A stretch of DNA of 64,000 nucleotides from Pempheris klunzingeri (lineage: Eukaryota; Chordata; Actinopteri; Acropomatiformes; Pempheridae), in NCBI RefSeq assembly GCF_042242105.1, contig NC_092020.1, positions 1,043,001 to 1,107,000 on the forward strand, given 5' to 3'. Position 1 is the first letter of the stretch. Every line of letters starts with the position of its first letter. This document shows positions 46,358 to 64,000 of this stretch, one piece after another. Made by a program: the position numbers and the translations under genes. The notes below the pieces were generated by a model. That model was not told the origin of the DNA, ran no database searches, and was given only the letters and a program-made list of their open reading frames with translations.

Positions 46358-49035
46358 GATTGCAGCCCCCTCATCCAAACACTGCCATAACACAGCTGCA
46401 GGCTCAGTCCTCGCCTCTCTGCCAGCCCTCCTCATTCAGTGTGCCAAAGTTAAGTTTATGTCTCCTCATTTCCACCGTTCAGATGGATATCCGAGGACTC
46501 CCTCTCTCAGTCAGTCAGTCTCTTTGTAACGAGATGTTTGCTTTTGTCAATGTGATTGTTGATTTTATTGTAACTGCTAGAGAAGATTTTTCTCCGACTG
46601 GGCCGGATGAAAAGTACGTTTATCATGACAGATACAGTCTATCGGCCCGTGTCAGATTGTTTTAAGTGAACATTTGTTTTCCCTGTGCAGTATTTTTTTT
46701 TTTAAGTTGGTCACTTGTTAATCGTATGTCACCGCCATTTTCATACTCTACTACCTGAGGTTGGCAGTCATCTCATTTGTCACCTGCATTTTGCATATTG
46801 ATCCGAGCTTAACATCGATCAGTCAGAGACCTCTGCAGTTTGCGCATTTGCCAAATCTGTACTCACGTTTTTAGACCTCGTCAACAAGTACAACCACTTA
46901 ATCTTGTCAGTGTTAGTTCAATGAATGACATTCAATTCAACTCACTTTAATTCAGTTAATTTTGCCAAATGAGTGCCATTCAGTGAGGCCTCTTGACATC
47001 TAATCATGAATCTGAAAACATGACTCCAGGGATCCACCCTATAAAATGTGATGGTGGCAGCCATTGATGGGCCAACACGGTGCTATGTGATGTCTTAATA
47101 ATCGGTGTTTATCATACTATTTATTCTGCTTGCCAAACATGCATGAACAAACTCATACGAGCATCATGGGATCTAACCCGTAATTTACAGAAATTTCGTT
47201 TTTCTGTGTATGTAGTCACACCGAGGAAACACTCAGGAGAGCTGAACAGTGGTGACAAGAAATGTTAGTAATGATCTTTTCAGCGAAACACACTGGTTCT
47301 CATTCAACTAATTGCTAATCTCCAATAGTTAATCCAGGATTATGTGGTCACAGTAGTTGATACCACAAAAAGTCACAAAAACTCATTCCTGCCTTGTGTA
47401 TATTCTCTTATCTTCTGTACCTGAATGCACAAAGCGACACATTTTAGATTCATGCATCAGTTTTATCATATTGTTTTTGAGCTATTATAGTACATTTATG
47501 TACACATTTGGAGCCTGTGTTAGACGTTGGCGTTAGTATAGAAAAGAAATGCCAAAAACATTCTCAAGATAGTATTTTTAGAACATCAGATCCATCTGAC
47601 CAATAAGTGTTTTAAATATGCCATTTGCCATTATGAGCTCTTCAGCGATGCAAACGACGACACGTTTTCTGCTTCAAACAGAGTTAGTTTGACCTCAGCC
47701 TGGTGAGTTTGAGGAATGTCGAACTTCTAAAAATGTGGGATCATCAACAGCTCTCCGCTTAGTATGTTGTTATATTTGTCTGTTCAAAGTGAGAAATCTG
47801 TGCGCCTCAGTTGTTGCACATGGTTCCATCAGCACACTGATCACCACCTGATCAAGCAGGTGCAGTCTGACAGACGGACATAACTTTAGTTCTGCCCCTG
47901 TCCTGCATCAGTCGGTGTTCAGATGATGATGTAAACTGTGTAGTGTGGGCAAAAGGCTGCCATGTTTCTCTACTGGTGTATAGAGTTGATCGTATTTGCG
48001 TGCCACATTTACAGTTACAGTATTTTACTGTGTGAAGTTGAACTGTAGGCCAACATCCTATCAGAGAGTCTGTACAACTGGACTATACATGCCAGATTAA
48101 TCTTTTGGACATTTTAAAATCAGGGATGAGAGGGAAAAAGATGGACTTGAAGCCACAAAACTCACAAGCACTAATCAGCAATATTCGAGCGACCTCGTCC
48201 TCATTTTAAAACTTTAAAAATGATTTCAGGATCGATTTAAGCGTTTAAATCATGTCAATCAACTGTTTACATTTTAAATTTAAATACATCATAAATGCTT
48301 GTGAACACTGATTTGATTTCATTGCATCTTTTGCTCATCATGGTGTGCAATTTCTGTAAGGTGTTTAATGTTTAATATAATGTAAATCTACTTGCATATA
48401 TTGCTGTACAAGTAACTTTATTTTAGATCGTCAGTGTTTCCAGAGAGATATTCTGTCGGAGTCGGAGCTGTTCCCTAGCTGGTTTGAAGTGAAGTTTGTA
48501 ATTCTAGTGTTAAAGGTAACTGAATGTAGCATTTTCCAATTACAGCTGTTTGCGGTGTGTTAGTCCAGAAAAGCACAATGTTGTAACAGACTTCAAACGC
48601 TGCACATTTTTAGAACTTGTGAAAACTGTTCAGTTTCCTGACCTCAATGTTTTCAGTGCATCCTTGATCAGTGAGGGAGTAAGTGAGCACTAAATGTACC
48701 CTTTGGTAGACATTATTTCTGATTATTCCTCCCTTAACCTCCGACTGTGTCCAATTATTAACCAACTCCTCTTTAAAATGTTCAAAGGCATTAAATTAAC
48801 CACCTAATAAATAACGCGTTCACAAGCTTCAATCTACCAAATAAAATTGTCAGTACAGCCAAAGCGATACAAATCGACTCAAGAGGAATAAGTCATTTAT
48901 GGTCTGCATTAATTGAAATGAGTATTTAAAAAAAAAAAAGAATATGACTACAAATGGTATTTGATTGTTTTGCAGTACACTGGGGTGATGTGATGTTTAG
49001 CCTAACTGGATGAAATAAAATTGATGAAATCTTGC
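46358..49035 (+). other. sfxn1: sfxn1 3' UTR (inferred)
   Basis: No gene, AT-rich. The first convincing plus-strand AATAAA near the next gene is at 49014-49019; human SFXN1 also has a long 3' UTR. An earlier end cannot be excluded. Confidence 0.55.
49014..49019 (+). terminator. sfxn1: Poly(A) signal of sfxn1
   Basis: AATAAA at the right end of the inferred 3' UTR, about 115 bp from the opposing atp7a signal. Confidence 0.55.
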
Positions 49036-49070
49036 ATCTGGTGCTGTGTGATCATGTTCAAGTGCAGCTG

Positions 49071-49095
49071 ATGGCGCCACGGCGCCATCTTCTGG
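49071..49095. promoter_or_regulatory. ATGGCGCC inverted repeat with CTCF-like core between convergent genes
   Basis: ATGGCGCC-AC-GGCGCCAT, then CTTCTGG; the minus strand reads CCAGAAGATGGCGCC, one mismatch from the CTCF core. It lies in the gap of about 80 bp between the sfxn1 and atp7a 3' ends. Confidence 0.45.
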
Positions 49096-49133
49096 GTGAA
49101 ACTGGACAAAGCCCTGTGACTTAACAAAGGCAT

Positions 49134-49139
49134 TTTATT
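49134..49139 (-). terminator. atp7a: Poly(A) signal of atp7a
   Basis: AATAAA on the minus strand, 1.8 kb past the atp7a stop. The stretch 49110-50950 shows no gene and is read as atp7a 3' UTR. Confidence 0.55.
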
Positions 49140-50950
49140 CAAAGTGCAAGGCACATATAGTAATGTTCAGAAGAACTATAAAAGACCACAAACATGGACT
49201 TTGTTTGATTGCTCACACAGATCTGAAGCTCTATGGACGTCTTTAAAAAGCAATGCACAAGAACAGCAGATTGGCCAAAATGCACTCAGCAAGCTGTGAC
49301 GGCTACAGAACATAATGCATCATGGGATAGCGGCAGGAGTCGTTTCATCATCAGAAAGAAATATGGACAAAAACACACACAAGGAAATATCATGGAATAG
49401 CTGGACTGTAGTGATTATCACAGCAGATAGTAATGCACTGAATCTCTAATAATTTACAGGAGAAAAAACAAACAGTTCAACATTAGGTGTCTGATTGCAA
49501 GATGGAATTGATGTCATCTCAATTTCACATCTTCTACAGCGTGATCTTTATGAAACAATCTACTTAATTCACTCTCAGTAACTTGTTTGGTGGAACTGCT
49601 GGGACACAGCTGCTGATCCTGCTGCGTTTCCAAGCCCCCCGTGGGTTTAAAGATGTTTCTTTGATCAAGTGCAACAATGCGAATCAGATGAAAAAGCACA
49701 GAAATTAACAAAGAGTTGCATCACCGAAAGAAATTCCTCAAAAGAGTAACAACCTCTTGTCTAGTGTAATGACAGAACACAAACGCCTTTACAATTTGGC
49801 CTTTTTTTCAACAAACTGCATCACAGCACAAAACCTTCTCTTTGCAACAAGACAAAATAAAGTAATTTATGCACAAATAGTGCCATGCATGTAACAACAA
49901 ATCTGACAGAGAACAATGTTCACATTCATTGACAGACACCTTATATCATTAACCAAAGACGCAGGGGGTCGACAACTATAGAAATCTATGACGATAGCCT
50001 TCTATAGTGTGCTTCATCATTCACAGTCAGGCTTCTTCACGTCTCTGCTGTGAGTCACTGACCTTATCTCTGTTCACACTTTGTCCACGTGTCCAAGTCC
50101 AAGGTAACCTCCGTACAGCGCTATCTTTGGAATGTGTTGGACTTTTTCCAAGGTGGCATTTCAATGGGCACTTATGTAACAAAGACATCTACAACTCACC
50201 TCGTTAGCTTCTGCACAAAACAAAACATCTGTTTGCAGCAAATTAAAAGACGTCTTTGATCGGCTGAGTTTTTATGTCTTACCTTACTCAGTAATTCAAA
50301 ATTTGGGAAATAAATGAAAATTGGCATTTGGATAAAACAATTTTCACAGAAGATATAATGGAAAATAAAGATAAATAAAGGTAATATAAATACTCTGCAA
50401 TATAATTAAACAACAGTGTTATATATCATTTTCCATGAAAGGAAAATTAGTTAAAGTATAACTCTGTAGTGCCCACTCTCACAAAGGACACCACTGTGAA
50501 AATGTCTTTGGATAGATGTTTAAGATTGTACTGGCAAGTGACCACAGTGGCAGAGATGATCATCAGTCTGCTTCCTGGATGTGGACACCTGCTTCAAGTC
50601 TCTGGTGATACAGGATGCACACAGAGCGGGCTGGAGGATCAAAGTGTTGTTCAAAGTTGTGAGCTGGAGGGCAGTGACCTCAACAAAAGATAGTCTGCAA
50701 TTGTAGCAAAGGAAATCACCCCGCTGCATGTTCTGAAGTGCATGTGATCAGCTGGTTGAGCTAAAAGAAAACAGGGGGCATGTGAGCTTTCTTCAAGTCA
50801 ACACTGCTGCCCTGAGGCAGCTGCAGCCAATGGATGGGCCATTATTCTATGTAACCCTTTTAGCTTGGCATGGCCTGGCCTTGAGTAAATGCTGTTACCG
50901 TCTACTTCAGCATACAAAAGTCGCTGCTGGCCAATGTGAGCCTAAAGTAT

Positions 50951-62213
<11,263 letters not shown>

Positions 62214-62224
62214 GATTGCTTCGT

Positions 62225-63536
62225 CTAAAAGGACGCAAGAAGGACAACATTTATTGTCTAACATGCAACTGCAAGTCTTTGGCTTTTAAACAAGAACACA
62301 GAAGGAAAGTATCACAAAGTAAAGGTAGATGATGAAAGAGACAGGTATGATCTTCTCTCAAAATGTAAAATAGAAAACCAGGCAATGAAAAAACACACCA
62401 TGACAGTCATGTTGGGATATTGAGGGGAAAAAACAACACAAGAGTGAGTTGAGCTCACATTTGCAATATGGCACTATGAATGACTATAAACCAAAATCTT
62501 TCATTATAACATCAACAGTCATATATAATTGAGAAATGTGGGAGCTAATAGTTATTTGTACTTTCAACTTTGAACCTCAAAACCATGAAAATACATGAAA
62601 ACCTGAATACACACTATATTATATAGTAATATATAATATCACTTCAAACCATTATTTCCTCTTCTGTTGCTTTCTCTTGACAAAAAGCAAAACAAAACAA
62701 AACAATGCTTCTTTGTACGGAGAAAAGAATGAAGAATGTAAAATCACACAGGACGTTTATTATGTCTGCGTTTCCTTGCTTGGATGGAGCAATGTGGTTA
62801 CCAAACCACTGCTGTCATGCAACAACAGATTGAAAATTGAAACATTGCATCACTTTGATTAACCTACAATAACCTCCAGTTCAGCAATGCACAACACTGA
62901 CAGACACATTTAGGGAGAATGAAAGGCCAGTAACTTTACTGTACCTCAACTCAGGTTCCCCCTTTACAACTGAAATATGGCTTCTCTTGAGATCTGAGAG
63001 GCACTTGGATCTTTGTACTCCATAATGCTCTTATGTATTACAGCTCTTTTGGCCATCTAGTCACAGACTGAGTCTCACTGTATTATACTTCAGACAACTA
63101 ATGAATGTCGTTCAAACACAGAAGGCAAATGCAAGTCAGTCACCATTACACTGCATAACTAAATGAACAGAAAACCTGTTTCTGATGCTCCTAGTAAGCA
63201 TTTACAGTCACACTAACCGGCTACAGTCAGTATCTACATGAAACCAGCTTGTTAAGCTAGTTAGTTAGTTTGTTTTGTGACTTTGTGGGTAAGATGTTCT
63301 TACTTTTACACTTCATTTAGGTAAAGTTAAGGCAGCTAACACTAAGCTAGCCTGACAAAGCTAAATACTTAACTAGTTAGTTCAACTTAATGTTAGCTGT
63401 CACCTCAAACAGCAATGTATAATCTTTTTAAAGTCAGCTGAGGTGACAAAGTGAGCATGTACATTTCCTTAACCCGTTAAACAAAATGTGTGGTATGTAT
63501 GACACAGCTAGTGTTAGCATGAAAAGAAAAACTTAC
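62225..63536 (-). other. atp7a intron between the noncoding exon and the first coding exon
   Basis: No gene seen. The right 300 bp hold many GCTAGTTAGTTAG, GCTAAC and GTTAGC words. Confidence 0.65.
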
Positions 63537-63760
63537 CTTATTCAAGGGGAAGTAACCAGTTAGCTACAGGCTACTGACGCTGGTTGTCAAGCTGTGTGGC
63601 TAAAGTGAGCTAACTTCTCCTCTTCAGCCTACGTTACAAGCACTCAGGCAGGCACGTCGTGGCATCGCACTGCCTGTAAGGAGTGACTGGGAGCTCCAGA
63701 GATAGTTTTCAGCCTGTTAAATCAAAACTCAGCTCCGTCAGGCTGTTTTTGTTTCTTCTT
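63537..63760 (-). other. atp7a: Noncoding first exon and promoter of atp7a
   Basis: Minus-strand donor AATAAG|GTAAGT at 63537. The start is likely near 63700-63770, next to a GC-rich block (63770-63830). Confidence 0.6.
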
Positions 63761-63798
63761 CTCATGCCGACGTACTGACGCCTGGACGCGGCTGCGTC

Positions 63799-63816
63799 AG
63801 CGCCAGGGGGCGGAGC
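63799..63816 (+). promoter_or_regulatory. CTCF-like / GC-box motif at the atp7a promoter
   Basis: GCGCCAGGGGGCGGAGC combines a CTCF core (CGCCAGGGGGCG) with an Sp1 box (GGGGCGGAGC), upstream of the atp7a start. Confidence 0.5.
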
Positions 63817-63819
63817 TAC

Positions 63820-63846
63820 GTGGGCGAATCAACAGCCGCAGGAAGG
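63820..63846 (+). other. Possible first exon of a divergent transcript
   Basis: On the plus strand CGCAGGAAG|GTAAGTTTACC is a textbook donor (63846/63847) just right of the atp7a CpG-rich promoter. It may be the end of a short 5' exon of a gene beyond the window. Motif only. Confidence 0.3.
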
Positions 63847-64000
63847 TAAGTTTACCCTGGATTTCACCTGTCAGGCTGTATTTACTGTCATGACCCTAAC
63901 GGCTGTTACCACTCCGGCAATACTCACCTATTAAATCAATGTCTTTGCCTTTGTTAGATTAGTTATCATAGAGTAGTCGTGATTTTTTGTTAGATATGCA

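Noticed and set aside
47080-47268. Short open frame in the sfxn1 3' UTR region
   Set aside because: No domain, no splice context; chance frame in AT-rich sequence.

Overview
The window looks like nuclear DNA of a spiny-rayed (percomorph-type) teleost fish. Reasons: vertebrate genes with short GT-AG introns, many long (CA)n/(GT)n microsatellites, teleost DNA-transposon remnants, and a gene set that in human lies mostly on 5q (5q31, 5q33, 5q35) plus ATP7A (Xq) and ATP5PO (21q). Nine protein-coding genes can be read exon by exon. I see no bacterial, viral or CRISPR content.

Layout, left to right. (1) 0-5.4 kb: 5' part of a cyclin J-family gene, minus strand, called ccnjl from its neighbours; the rest lies off the left edge. 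(2) 6.8-8.5 kb: c1qtnf2, minus, secreted C1q/TNF adipokine. (3) 9.4-15.2 kb: slu7, minus, 14 coding exons, second-step splicing factor. These three keep the order and orientation of human 5q33.3. (4) 16.2-30.2 kb: nsd1, minus, 22 coding exons, H3K36 methyltransferase with a short, very acidic C-terminus. (5) 30.4-32.4 kb: homolog of human C5orf24, minus. (6) 32.6-35.4 kb: atp5po (OSCP subunit of mitochondrial ATP synthase), minus. (7) 36.9-39.85 kb: ppp2ca (PP2A catalytic subunit), plus. (8) 40.4-49.03 kb: sfxn1 (mitochondrial serine carrier), plus. (9) 49.1-63.75 kb: atp7a (copper P-type ATPase), minus, tail-to-tail with sfxn1. A plus-strand splice-donor-like site right of the atp7a promoter may start a divergent transcript that leaves the window.

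The genes are housekeeping or developmental loci, not one pathway. Reconstructed coding lengths agree with the vertebrate families: SLU7 574 aa, PP2A-C 309, SFXN1 322, OSCP 209, ATP7A 1521, C1QTNF2 296, NSD1 2137. Every exon junction keeps frame.

I do not find an undescribed system such as a new defence locus. The points worth a second look are small: a TTAA-flanked DNA transposon nested in a LINE relic in atp7a; a palindromic Tc1/mariner-type element 22 bp from an nsd1 splice site; a GC-AG intron in nsd1; the acidic NSD1 tail; a KKLDFxxC tandem repeat in the C5orf24 homolog; GTTAGC/GCTAAC palindromes around several transcription starts; and CTCF-like motifs at gene and synteny-block borders. 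Exon ends were set by eye from splice consensus and reading frame and may be off by a base or two; UTR ends are approximate.
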